Shown: positions 35,548 to 47,800 of the stretch, one piece after another
Numbering within the stretch: the first letter of the stretch is position 1
Layout: every line of letters begins with the position of its first letter
Assembly (NCBI GenBank): GCA_943735955.1
Contig: OX030956.1
Coordinates: forward strand, 12,998,400 to 13,062,399
Length of the DNA: 64,000 bases
Direction of reading: 5' to 3'
DNA from: Piscicola geometra
Taxonomy: Eukaryota > Annelida > Clitellata > Hirudinida > Piscicolidae
The notes under the pieces: model-generated
Seen by the model: only the letters and a program-made list of their open reading frames with translations
What the model was told of the DNA's origin: nothing
The model's database searches: none
Made by a program: the position numbers and the translations under genes

Positions 35548-36416
35548 GGTGCTCCTAAAAAAGGGTCTACCATCGCATTAAAAATCACAGTTTTATTCAT
35601 GGTATCATGTGGTATCATAGTCTAGTATGACTCTACGAGTGTATACAGTCCTTTATTGTCGTTTTCTTTTACCTCTTTTAATATTCTTAATTATCTCGTC
35701 TGTTTAAAAACATTAAAAATACTTTTGTATCGCAAATGATTCTTTCGCCAAGAATCAATAAAAACTTTTTATTCCCTAGGTTTATATTGATGAGTGCTTT
35801 TGGAAATAAGCGGAATATAAGCCAAATACTTTGTAAAAGGATTGGTCAACTTAATTAAAAAGTTTTAATTCAGATAATTTTTCATAAATAGCCAATTTAT
35901 TAATTCATAACACTTCTTTTTTTGAGTTTTTCAACTGATTTCATCTTTCTTTTCACATTTATAATTGACATATTTTAAAAGAAAAAAATGGTTTCACAAC
36001 TACAATCATGTTCACTCGGTAGTTACTTCAAACTCTTTCAGGTTACCGTAGAAACTTGCGTCGACCTATTTGCACTTCATTGACCTAGATTCTCTGAAAT
36101 GATTCTACAATGTGGATACTACATATGCATCTGTATGTAGAAAGAACGATTCTTTATTGTATATAAGAATGTTGAGCACACTAAGACATTGTTTGGTGGT
36201 TCTCATGACAACGGTGACGGTCAATATAGTCTTTTAACATGTCTTAAAATGTATGCACAAAGGTATGTAAGTTTAAGTACAGTTTTAATTTTAGGATACA
36301 ATTATTGATGTTTTAGGGTTAAACGACTGTTTACATTCTATAGATATTTCGATTCAGTATACAACGTAACTGTAACATAGTTTGATACAGTTTTTGACTT
36401 CAAAAGAGATATAATA
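35548..36416. other. Intergenic, INSM 3' flank and promoter of the 36.4 kb gene
   Basis: No coding signal. A polyA-signal-like caataaaa lies near 35756-35763. A TATATAAG at 36160-36167 is about 250 bp before the next ATG and may be its TATA box. Confidence 0.5.
36160..36167 (+). promoter_or_regulatory. TATA-like box for the 36.4 kb gene
   Basis: TATATAAG on the plus strand, upstream of the open frame at 36417. The distance (about 250 bp) needs a 5'UTR of roughly 220 nt. Confidence 0.35.
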
Positions 36417-37043
36417 ATGAACCCTGGGGCATTTGGCAAAGGCGATACAAGTGAACCCATATCAAAAGCCGTCATTCGAAAGAATGGTTTGATGGCGTTT
36501 TTCATAACAACAATTAGGTCAACAGTGCATCTGGAACATATTCAAAGCAAGCAAACTAAAACTAACTCGGAGGTTTCGTATGTGGCAGAAGTAACTGAAA
36601 CAACCAGCCAAAAGATTGAGTGTTCAAACGAGAGTTTACACACTGCCCTTGTCCTCTTCATCATCCTCATCATCTTCATCATGTACCTCTCATGCAGACT
36701 TAAATTCGGTAATTTAGTGCTTGAAAAATACTCTGCGTTTTCGCAATGGAGCATCAAAAGAAAGCGTGAAAAAGCTGGAGAGAACACTGCAGAAGAATTC
36801 GTTGGAAACTTTGTGAGCCCTTCTTGCAGGTCTTCTACCAACTCGCTGCAGTGCAACCACTCGATGGCTTCGTGGCAGGATGAAAACCTCTTCAACTGCG
36901 CCAGAGGTCTGCTGGTGAATCACAAGAAAAAGAAGAGAAAGGAGGTGGAGTACAACTTGGGAAAAATCGTCAGTGCCACCGTTGTTGTCGGAGCCTCCCT
37001 CAACATCAACCTCCCTTTCAACCGATTACCACCTCCAACATGA
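36417..37043 (+). CDS. Unrecognised single-pass membrane protein, 208 residues
   Basis: An uninterrupted frame starts with ATG at 36417. I do not recognise a family. It has an N-terminal region without an obvious signal peptide, one N-glycosylation sequon before the membrane (SNES), and one clear hydrophobic segment at about residues 77-95 (LVLFIILIIFIMYLS). A cytoplasmic-type Lys/Arg-rich part follows (KRKREKAGE, HKKKKRKEVE), with Ser/Cys-rich stretches (PSCRSSTNS). The positive charges just after the membrane segment predict N-out, C-in. Composition is balanced and far from the AT-rich background, which supports real coding. There is a TATA-like element upstream. Additional 5' exons cannot be excluded. 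Confidence 0.6.
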   Translation: MNPGAFGKGDTSEPISKAVIRKNGLMAFFITTIRSTVHLEHIQSKQTKTNSEVSYVAEVTETTSQKIECSNESLHTALVLFIILIIFIMYLSCRLKFGNLVLEKYSAFSQWSIKRKREKAGENTAEEFVGNFVSPSCRSSTNSLQCNHSMASWQDENLFNCARGLLVNHKKKKRKEVEYNLGKIVSATVVVGASLNINLPFNRLPPPT

Positions 37044-37389
37044 CTCGCGTGTTTTTCGAGTTTCAAATCCACAATACTCATTTTTTAAATTTCTACATTT
37101 TAAAAATTTTATAAGACTTTATCGTTTGAGTTGCTTTTGTGATTATTGATAGATTTGTCCTTGCTTGGCCCATTTTGATAACTCTTTTAACCAATTCAGA
37201 GTTCTCGCTTAATAAAATAGAACCCTTTTTTGCTTTTGCATTTTCCATTAATATTCAATATACAAAAAGATTCTTAGTTACAAATTCTAACTGAGTAGTC
37301 AAATTTATAGAATGGATTTGATAGCTGAATAGTAAACATTTTGTTTTATTTAATTATAAAATTCAAAAAAAACGAGACAAGAGAATCAT

Positions 37390-37787
37390 TCAAAATATGT
37401 AGTCTTCATATCTGCGAGATGAACCGCTCAGAAGGTTTTTGGTGTTGGAGGTTTTGAAGATGGAGATGAAGTGGGCTAGAATTCCAAATAGACACGAAAT
37501 GTGTGAGGCGAAGAAAGTCGCCGGATAAACGTTAATGTTGAAGTCAGGCATGAAAGGCAAAACGAGAGCTGGGGATTTGTGGAAAGTTTAGCTTCAAGTT
37601 TTGCGTTTTATGATGGTAATTTATATTTTTATTCATAAAAAATTATAAAGTTAAATAAAGTAAATGTACAATAAAAATGAGTACAGACTAGTGGAAAAGA
37701 TAATGAAGACAAAGAGGACTGCTGAGATGGAAAGGAGCGCCTCACTCAGCACCAGTCTCAAGTAGTCGTCGTGTTTCGCAACATTTC
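37390..37787 (-). CDS. C-terminal exons of an unrecognised multi-pass membrane protein
   Basis: Two phase-compatible minus-strand exons: 37689-37787 and 37390-37568. The first encodes a hydrophilic start (NVAKHDDYLRLVLSEA) and a membrane segment (LLSISAVLFVFIIFST). The second encodes PFMPDFNINVYPATFF, another membrane segment (ASHISCLFGILAHFISIF) and a short basic-acidic tail (RRYEDYIF) before TGA. The last two transmembrane helices with a short loop between them resemble the end of a four-helix (claudin/tetraspan-like) protein, but no family motif is visible. Upstream exons with the start codon were not found in 37.8-38.7 kb. Confidence 0.55.
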
Positions 37788-38782
37788 CTGTGATATTTTA
37801 GTGCTGTTTTTAGTTAAAAGTTTAATTAAAATCGGCATTTAAATTTTTTGTCATAAAAAATAAAATAATTTTTTTTTCTTAGATTATTTTCTTCCACAAG
37901 AATTGCGAATTAGACTCACGTCTTTGCATTTTGCTATATATTCAAACGTTTTTAATTCCTAAAAATATTTAGTTTGAATTGAAAAGTAAAAATATAATAA
38001 CGTCATTGGTTTTAACCTAGACAAACAAACTTCATTTTTTCCTTTGTAAATTTTTTCAACATTTTATTGATTTATTTTTCAAACATTTTATTGATTTATT
38101 TTAAAAACATTTTATTGAGTTATTTTAAAAACATTTTATTGATTTATTTTAAAAAAGTTTCATTGATTTATTTTAAAAACATTTTATTGAATTATTTTAA
38201 AAACATTTTATTGATTTATTTTAAAAACATTTTATTGATTTATTTTTAAAACGTTTATTTTTTATTTTTCAAAGAGCCACTTAGCTAGGATATACTTCAG
38301 ATAACTTCTTTCTGCTTGATAACGTACATGATTGTTTAACATGCTCAAACACATTGGCGAGAAGAAAACAGTACGTTTTTTAGTACTTATTGATGTGAAA
38401 ATCAAACCAAAAATACTAATTAAAACAAGTGTGTTTAGTTTTATTCTTATTTGACCTATTTTCAAGAAATAAATATATAAATGTATATAAAATAGTCGCA
38501 TAACACAATTCTTATATATGTTCCACCCCACTTGAGAATTCGGTGCGTCTCAGAATCTAGAAATGTCATATATAACCCTCCTTCAAAATGACTTGAGGCT
38601 CATTTCATTTTGAACACAGACAACTACAGTATTTATACAAACAATATTTTTTTTCTCCAGATATTAAGAGAGAAAATTTGTCAAAATTACAAGAAACAAT
38701 TATTTCATTGTATTTTTCTGTTTTTAAAACCAGCCATAGCCAATTAATCAAGTGACAAATTTCATAAATAAGGTCTGAAAAA
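37788..38782. other. Intergenic; includes a 24-bp minisatellite
   Basis: No convincing exon was seen. A 24-bp repeat lies at about 38056-38255. This stretch must hold the missing upstream exons of the minus-strand membrane protein, or these lie further away, and the start region of the coiled-coil gene. Confidence 0.4.
38056..38255. repeat. 24-bp minisatellite, about 8 copies
   Basis: The unit acattttattgatttatttt plus aaaa is repeated about eight times with point changes. Because 24 is a multiple of 3 it produces a spurious repeating frame (IYFKNILL). Confidence 0.9.
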
Positions 38783-41700
38783 ATGACTTCAAAGAACCCG
38801 TATGCCAGATACGAACTGTGAGTTGCTATGTCTTATTAATGTTTTCATACTTTCACTATCATTAATTTTGTTGAAAATATTTCATCATAGCTTGTGAGTA
38901 AAACCTAGAGAAAAGTGAAAAAATTAACATATAAGTTTTCAACCAGGGTGCCTTCTCCACGGATCCCAGCAGCCAGTACCCAAGCTACAAGTAACCGTTC
39001 AAACAAGCGAGCGAGCAAGGAATCAAAAGGCTCAAGTACCCAACCATTCAACACACCAATCAGTCTGCCAGCCCCTTTCCTCCCCTCCATATCTCCCGAC
39101 ACAGCGACCAGCAGACGCTTACACGACTTTGAGAACAAGGTAGCAACGATTGAATCAGCCAACCAAGGCATCCTCCAGCAAATCCTCAAGACACAAGCAG
39201 AACTGAAACAAGCCTCCAAACACAACGAGCACGCCATCCAACACGAAGCCAAAGCAAGGAAAGTGCTTGAAGGGCAGCTGAAGAGCGGACTTGAATCTGC
39301 CAACCAAGCACACCAGCAATCCACGCAGTCTTTATTGCTCCTCTTGAATGAAGTCAAACGAGCCGAACAGAAGGAGTTCTATGCAGGCAACAGCACCAGG
39401 AGCTCTGACTTCGAACTGTTAGTTTTTTCAGTGCTTTTAAATCAAACTTTTCAAATCGATTTTATGTTATTTAGCATTCAGAATCACCTAAAACGATGTT
39501 GTAATTATGCAGTTTATCCAGCTTGGAAGCAAAGTTGACTGGTCTCATCTTATTCAAAAACCAAACCGAGCTTCTTCTCGACGATTTGAAGATAAACTTC
39601 ACGAAGAACCTTGAACAAAAGCATGAGCTCCTTTCGGAAGAACTCAAGTTCGCCTCCGATCAAACGAAGAATCAACTAGGCAGAGTTGAGCAACAACACA
39701 GCCTGCTAGTGAGAGGCTTGTTGCATGATTTGATAACTTATTTTTTCTTTTAATTGAGCCTTACCTGCGTATAAAGCTACATTACGTTTGTACCTAAAAA
39801 TGTCAGAAAGAAGAGTTCACAAGAGTGCTTGACAGACAAAATGTAGAAGTGGCAACACTTGCGCAACACAACCAAAAAACTCAACACCGGTTGCTATTGA
39901 CTTTCCATTGATAAAGTGTTCATTCAGTCTTTATATCATTAAAGATATTCAGACTCTATTTCAACATTTAACTTATTTTGGTGTTATATGTCTTCAAAAT
40001 GTAAAAAAATTAAATTTCACTGTTCAACCACCCGTCCTTCAAGAATGGACGAAATATTGAAGGTAATAGAAAAGACACCAGGAGCGCATCAACAAGAAAC
40101 CATCACCAGGCTCGAGCCATTAGAATCCATAATTTTACTTTTTTTAAACATTTTTAGATTTAAAAAAATTATTTTAAATTTCAAATTAGCATTTCAAATA
40201 TGCATATTTAACATGTAGAATCGACATGTCTGACAAGTAATAAGCATTATAAGGGGTTTAGGCGAGTGAAGACATTTTATCGATTAGGAAGGGAGATGAC
40301 AATGCTTTCGACACAACAAACCTTTTAAACAGCCTTTCAACGCGTATCCATGGCGCCTGGATAAACAAGCTTTGTCACTTCAAAGTATTAATTCCTGTAT
40401 GCAGATCAAATAAATCACTCAAAATTAAATATTGAAAAATTAAATTTGCAATTAAATATTTAATATAAATTTCTTTTTTATATTTGAAAGGTATTTAAGC
40501 CTTCACTAAAAAATAACTAAAATCCATTATTCCATTTCCACCATTTGCCATTGGTCTATTATTGGTCGAGTTTTTGATATTTTCTAAAAAAACAAAAAAT
40601 GGGATAAAATCGATAAATTTTTGAGCGTAATGACAATTCTGTAAAATTAAAAGCAGCTTTTAACTATTTTTTCATTTTAAGTGTCTTTTACACAGTAAAT
40701 TTCAGTCATTTGGCACTCAAAAAACAACTGTGCATTTCGACCAGTGATTTTCCCCTGTGTTAAAGTGAATACCTTTAAACACATTTTCATTTTGTCATTC
40801 AATCCAGACTTTTAGACTTGGAATCTCGATGGGAACAGAAGTTCCAGAATCTGGAAAGGAGCGAGAAAGATTCTGGAGTAGACAGTGAATCTGTAAAAAA
40901 AGAAATTAAACACTTTTGCAAGATTATTGATAAAGTATGTAAAATAACTCCCCAACTTTTTCATTTTAATTAAAGAAATCAATTTAACGCCTCGTAAATA
41001 TATTTTTATGCAACATTTGAATTAAAAGGTTTCTGAAACTTCTTCAAGTCACGTGAACCTGCTTGAGACGATGATGCAGAGGCTGGAATTGCTGGAGAAC
41101 AGTGGTAATCTGACCGGGGTAAAGCATCTAATCACAATCTCAGTCTATCTTTATTTATTAATTTATTTATTATAACTTTTTCACCTTTTTCTTTAAATTG
41201 TAGTTTACATAAATATTGTTTATTTTTCACGTGGCTTTAAAGGGAAAACTTTAAACTCTAGTGATATTTTTACATGCATGTATTTTAGAGCTTCTTAGAA
41301 TTACTTTAAAAAACGTGAAAAAATAGATCGAGTTATGAATTTTGAAACAAAATGTACTATAGTTTGTCATATAATCGATCTTTCTCAGAATCTGCTTTCA
41401 AGTGTCATGAAAGCAGTACATAAAAATGTTAAATTCCTAAATAAATAAATAAATTAATTTTATATTAAATATTTATTTTACAACAGGTAAATAAAGTTGA
41501 TCTGAAAAAAGATGAAAGTAAACAGGCAGAACAAAGGAAGCAAGATTCAGCGCACGAATCTCTTAAAGGACAGGTTCAAATCACCCATTTAAACCACTTT
41601 TTTACATTTCCTACGAGCTTTTTCACGTGTTCAAAATTGAAAAATCTATTTTAATTTTTTTATTCTTATCAAAAATTTATACAAATTCAGATGAGCCAGT

Positions 41701-42346
41701 TGGAAGAAGAACTCTCCCATTCCAGAATCCAAATGGAAAACATCAAAGAACGGGTAACTTGATTTTTTTAAACATTTTTTTATTATTTTTGAGAATTTTA
41801 CTTTTGATTTGAGATTTCAGCATTTCATAATTCTAATTTGGTTATATAACTTTTAAATTGCAGATCTATTTTTTAATACCTTAAAATGAATTTATTCTTG
41901 AAAGCCAGACAAAAAATTCCTTTTAAATAATTTTTTCCATTATAAAAAAAAATTGAATTTTTTTATATTAATAAATATCGATTTCTATAAATCTTTAAAA
42001 TATTATAAAAGTGTAAATTTTTAATTTTCAGCTAGAAAACATTGAACTCCTATTACAAAAAAAAGGGGACAAAAAAGTTAGTTTCAATCTTTCTATTCAC
42101 TACTATTGCTAAAAATTTAAGTTTATTTTTTAGAGAAAAAAACCATTTTAATTAGTTTTGCAATAGATATTTTCTAATTTCTCAAAGGACAAGGGTAAAG
42201 ACAAACTGGATACGCTGGTATTGTCGATAAGAATGCTCGAGTCGAGAGTGAAGCTGATAGAAAGGTTTGATGAAGATGGCGAGGAAAGAGTGCTTGAAGA
42301 TGGAGGAGTGGGAAAAGGTGATGGGGAGAGTGGAGATGGAAGATAA
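38783..42346 (+). CDS. Coiled-coil protein, family not recognised
   Basis: Exons on plus: 38783-38817, 38947-39417, 39513-39708, 39807-39889, 40044-40062 (19 nt), 40262-40384, ~40806-40934, 41029-41118, 41487-41573, 41691-41753, 42032-42076 and 42188-42346. Phases agree except at the join into ~40806-40934, which is unresolved. About 490 residues. Seen: a basic Ser/Pro-rich head (NRSNKRASKESKGSS, FLPSISPDTATSRR), then long heptad-like helices beginning FENKVATIESANQGILQQIL and QAELKQASKHNEHAIQHEAK, continuing through LEAKLTGLILFKNQTELLLD, several small coiled-coil exons, and an acidic Gly-rich end. The many short phase-0 exons are typical of rod-like cytoskeletal proteins. It may be a CCDC154-like protein; that is a guess from architecture only. 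Start: ATG in MTSKNPYARYE. Confidence 0.7.
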
Positions 42347-44870
42347 AGTGATTTTAGAGGAAAAAGGGGAAGTAGTGATGGTCTAAGATAGGAGAAAGGG
42401 TGATAATGGCGCTAATAGTGGTATTAATGAGAAGAAAGATTGGAATAATGATTGAGGTATGGAAAATGAGATGAAAGGTGAAGCAACTCCAAGTAATGCA
42501 ATGGGTAAAAGTTCAGACAATGTTAAATTAAAGATAAGTATTTCGTTCAAACTAACGATTCCTGCGATGGTAAAAAAAATAAAGAAAGATTTGAAGAAAA
42601 AAGAACATTTAAACTCTTAACATTCTATTATATTATTTCGTAATTTTGACACAAATTCCTTGAAACATGTCTTTCTGAAAACCAAATTGAACCTTGAATC
42701 TTTTTTATTTTTCCATATTGATTTTATTTTACTTATTCTGTCAATATATTATTTTATTCTTTTCATTAATTGTTCAAAATTTAGATTTAAAAATCAGAAA
42801 AATCCCAATTTTTGCTATAAGTTCTCGTTTCAAAATTTAAAAAAAGGTTTCTTGAAGAATCATAAAGCCAGTTCTAACCAACATTTATTACTTCAGGTTC
42901 TACAGTACATCTAAATGGTGAGAAAGCGTCTCAAATCAAAGCGAATTTGCTCAACAACATTTGAAGTATCCTTCTATTAATCCTTCGTAGAGTGAATACT
43001 ATCAAGTTTATACTTGAAACAAGAGCTAATTACAATCGATTTTTTTCTGGAATATTTTCTAAAATATACATTACAACAACCAATACACATCTACACAAAT
43101 TCTCACGGTCTGAAGTTCGCACAGTTTCTTCGAAAGACATTTCTAGAAAACTAATTGAAATGATGGAGATGCAATTGACACATTACCAATAATATCAAGT
43201 AATAAGTAGATCACACTTTTTCTATTCAAAGAAGTGAAAAGGTCTTAGAATAAATAAAAGATTCAAAAATTAAATGTCTAAGTATTCGTAAATTTCAAAA
43301 GATTTTAGTACTTCTCTCAAATTGCCTTGTATATACAACATAACTTTGTACTTTTTTTAAATAAAATAAACTTATTATGAATTTTAAATTGCTATTGGTT
43401 GATAGTATGAATAAAACGCAGAAATCCAGGGTAAATTGAGTCTGGTTGGATAGTGAGAGAGAGGCAATAAAATGTAGAACAAATTAAAAATGAGATTAAC
43501 TCAAATTAAGCAAAAAATCCATTTGAATGATTTAATTTCGTGTATACGCCCATGTTTAAATAAAACCACAAACAAAACAAAAAGTCAAACCATTTTCAAT
43601 ATGCATTTTGAACAAACTTAGTCTAGTAAGTGAGTTGAAACAATAATGGCGTGAAAGCTGTAGCAAGTATTGAGACATTTATTGCGCTTAATTAAACAAA
43701 AGTCCATGGAAGGATGTGAAAACAATGTGAAAATATGCTTCAAATTACATGTGAAATGTATTCCGATTTGGCGTTGTGAACGGTAGAGGTTTTGAAAGTT
43801 GTAAACATCAGGAATAAAATAAACGTTTGTAAAACGTGAAAGATTGAGTTTGTGTGAAAGAGTTTTTGAGTCGAAGAAAGTCATACCACGGGTTTCAAGA
43901 ATATGCTTAACGTTTTTGCCGTTTTTCACTAGAAAACACTAAGTCAAAAAACAGTTTCTAGTTAACGCTGTGTAATAAAATCGTGTAGAAGTCACTTTAA
44001 AATGTAAATATTTTAACGATAAAAATGGATTAAAATTATAAAAAATGGTATAGATATTTCTAAAATTGTATTTTTAAACAGTACCTTATTTCTTGAGCAA
44101 TATAACACGATAAAACAACATTTTAAAATTGAAATATTTTGTTTTAGTTATATATAAAAAATTATTATACACATTTTTTTTAATTTCAACAAAATGCATT
44201 CAGCAAAATTCAGTATAATTTAAAATCAATTTTCATAAATTAAATACTCAAAACCAGATATGTAAGTATAGGTTTGAAAATGTATTTTTAAATTAATTAA
44301 TATATTAATTATTTAAATAATATTCATTTAAAATGCAAATAACTTTTGTCAATAAGCTGCTGAGGTCCTTATGTTACACATGACGAACAACGATGGTTAA
44401 TGGAAAGACAAGTTTTTCAGAATTTGAACTCAGAGCGTGAACAAAAATACTTTTCTATTTTAAATTATTAACTTAATTTTATTCTTAATCTTTAATTTTT
44501 TTTGATTCTTATAATTTTTAACATTTATGAATGAATTTCTAATCCAAAAAACCAATCAAAATACTAGTTACATCGTCATAACTTCAAAAAAATATTTTTT
44601 TAATTGCAACACAATTCATTATTTTATATACGTATCACTAAAATTCTAACAATGTTACATATTCACTGACAAATACTTTTTAGAGAAAGTCAGCCAACTA
44701 TAACTAGGATATTATTAATACTATGAATAAATGTTTAATACCAGTAGGGGAATAATTTAATCCAAAGGACTCACTAGGTTGGTTATATGTGAACCGAATC
44801 AAAAGATCAACTCAGAAGTTCTAACTATTTCACTTTTACACCTCTCTTTCCACCTCTTGCCACTTCGCAT
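42347..44870. other. Intergenic, no gene seen
   Basis: About 2.5 kb of AT-rich DNA between convergent genes. Short open frames on both strands (for example plus 42660-42914 and minus 43618-43929) have residue use expected of AT-rich noncoding DNA and no splice context. It should contain both 3'UTRs. Confidence 0.5.
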
Positions 44871-47800
44871 TCAAGCTTCGTCCACTGTTATCTTTGTCGC
44901 AACGAAAGAAGTGCTATACGTCGGCTCTTCGCTCACGTCACTGTCACCACTGCCATTATCTTGAGCGCCACCATCACCACTAATTCCTCTATCACCTTCT
45001 TCACCACCACCTGCATCCTTTTTCTTAACCACAGGAACATCCTTCACATCCTTAGAGTCGCTCTTCAACACGCTTGTTTCAGTGGATGCCTGACTCAGAT
45101 CTCCAAAACTTCGAGGACCGCCAAGGTTGTACTGAGAATCGGGACATGGGCTGGGGGTCCTTGACTCTGCTAGTCGCTGGTAGTTGGCTGAGAGCAGAAG
45201 GTCGTCTTTCGTCAGCTTGAGGGCTGGATTGATGCTCCCGTTGGCGCCCTTCTTCGGGTTTATAGCTGACACCTGGAAGTTTGTTTTAATATTGAAGGAA
45301 ACAATTTCAGCTTGCCTTTTTAATGCTTAAATTTTACTCGTAAAAACAATTATAAATTTTAAATTTACAAAAATTACACGCTTATGTTTCAAAAACCTTA
45401 ATAATCAAAATAAACTCCAAAATGTTAATAAAATAATGTATGCAAAATAGGTCAAGTCCTACCATCACTACCTCTCCATTGGGCACCTCGGGCTCCTTCA
45501 GAACGATCATCTCATCGGGAATGTTCACGATGCATTGAAAGACGTCATAGTGTTTCGGCAAAATCTTCTTCTCAAAAAGATATTTTAAAGGATACGAAAC
45601 TAAAGGAATCAAAATCATAGATATAATCATGGTGAGAGATTTGAAGGGGAAATACTGTATATTCGTTTCTGGGTCGTAGCCCGGGTAGTGTATTACGGCT
45701 TTCAAATGGAAAGCATTTTCGCCTCCTAAAAGTCGAAAAGACACGCCAAACAGAAAAGCAGCCAGCGATCCGTAAGTGTTGCTCCCTTCCAGGTAGACGA
45801 CGGAAACGAGTTGGGGGAAGAGAATGACGTAAACCATGTCTCCGCACAAGAACCACAGTTCGTAGATCGATTTGATGAGGATTCCCATCACCATCGCCAT
45901 GATGCCCACTCCGAAGATGCCAGCCTTCATGACGTACAGTATCTCAATCTCACTTGCCTGTCATTTAATTTTTCATGAAATATTTAATAGCAAACATATA
46001 TCAAATTATAAAAAATTTCATTGAGATCAATATTTATTAATTAGTTTTCAATAAATTGCTTTTTTTCTCTAAAGTTCTCATAAACCACTTACCTTCTGTC
46101 TGAATATCGACTTGTATATGTTCCTCGCAAACATGGAGCTGGCTGAAAGAACTGACGAATCAGCCGATGACATAACCGCTGCAGAAACAGCCCCCAGACC
46201 TAGAAAAGTGACCCAGGGCGGGCACAAGTACTGCAAAACCATCGGTAGAATCTGCTTGCGGTGCAAATCCTCGTTGATCGTCATGTTCTTCTCGACTAAA
46301 AGCATAGTTTCGTTCCAGTCTTTGAAGGAACATTATTTTGTATTTTAAAATATTTAAATGTTTTTTCAAATAAATATTTTAAGTAAAAATGTAACTATCG
46401 AAAACCCCAATCTTTAAATAGAAAATAAATAAAATTTTATTTGAATTTTGAGACAGCAAAAAAGTTCAGACTTGCAGTCTTGGCGATCGCCCCGATGAGG
46501 AAAGCTGGCGCGGCAAGAATGATGCATCCCAAAGCAGCCGCGAACGACATCGCTTGCGCCCTTGCCGGAGACTTGGCTGACAAGACTCTTTGGAAATACA
46601 CCTGCAGAAGTCGTGTGTGTAATAAGTAGTTAGAATGAATTATTTTGAATCAAATAGTTAGTTTTAAAGATAATTTAACCAAAGTATTTTCAATATTCCA
46701 ACATCCACTCTTGAATTTATGAAAAGGCACTATATACATTTATTTGATTGATTAATTAATTGGCACAAATTTTAAATTTATTTTATCCACCTGCCAAGGA
46801 ATGCCACCAAGCACGAGCAAAAAAGCCGAGTCGAACCAAGAGCCAATCGCCTTGGTTTCAACTGTGCCCATCCACGGAATTGGCTCCTTGAAGATGCTCT
46901 TGCCTTCCATCGACTTGTGTGTCAGTGCAAAGGGAACTGCAAGCCACTGAGATGAGGATTGTAGTAAAGAATATGTTCATCTCGGGGAATTTCTAACGCC
47001 TAAAATATCATCATATGTATTTAGTTAGTTTAATTGACGTTATTCAAATAATTATTCATAACGTTTCAAAGACTCTAACCAGTCCTAGGAAGATGCAAAA
47101 AAGTTGCGCCACATCGGTGTACGCCACCGCGTAGAGACCTCCGAAGAGGGTGTACGTGATGGCGATGAAGGTGGAGACGATGATGGCAGTGCTGTTGTCC
47201 ATGTCGATGATCACCGCCAGGGTGGAGCCTGTGTGGAATGAAAGAGAAATCATTGAGGTATGGTGATGAGAGTTGGTTATATTTGTATTTAAAATATTCC
47301 TCTATGAGACGTTAAACTTATACGGTATCAAAAAACATGCAAGACCAAAACAACTTTGAAAGTTCTTTCAAATAAACCCATACAAAAAATAACTGAATTA
47401 CTTTTAAAATGTTTTCGAAAGTTTTCCTATAAAAACAAATTACAAACCCAAACAAACCCCTTAAATCACTAGAAAAGAATGGCTTTACCAAGAGCTGCAA
47501 GGACAGCTGCAGACCAAAAGACCTCCCCCATGAGAGCAGGCAAGTACAGAAGACCTCCCATCCTCTCTCCATACTTCCTCTGGAAAGGATCCAGCATCGT
47601 CACATAGCCTTCTGCTCGCATCTTTTTAGCGAAAAACAATCCGCCTGGTTGATCGATGGATGTTTGAATGGCGATTAAAGTTCCAAGGAGATTAAATAGT
47701 CTTGGGAGTGAGAGAGGGAGAATTGATGGTGTAGGAAAGGATGAGTGGATGGATGAGATGTTTGGTTGAGGGTGTAGGAAAAGATGGATGGATTGGTGAA

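Noticed and set aside
38067..38249. Eight-residue repeat frame (IYFKNILL)
   Set aside because: Read-through of a 24-bp minisatellite with no splice context.
43618..43929. 103-codon minus-strand frame in the 42-45 kb gap
   Set aside because: Composition typical of AT-rich noncoding sequence, no recognisable motif, no plausible splice partners.
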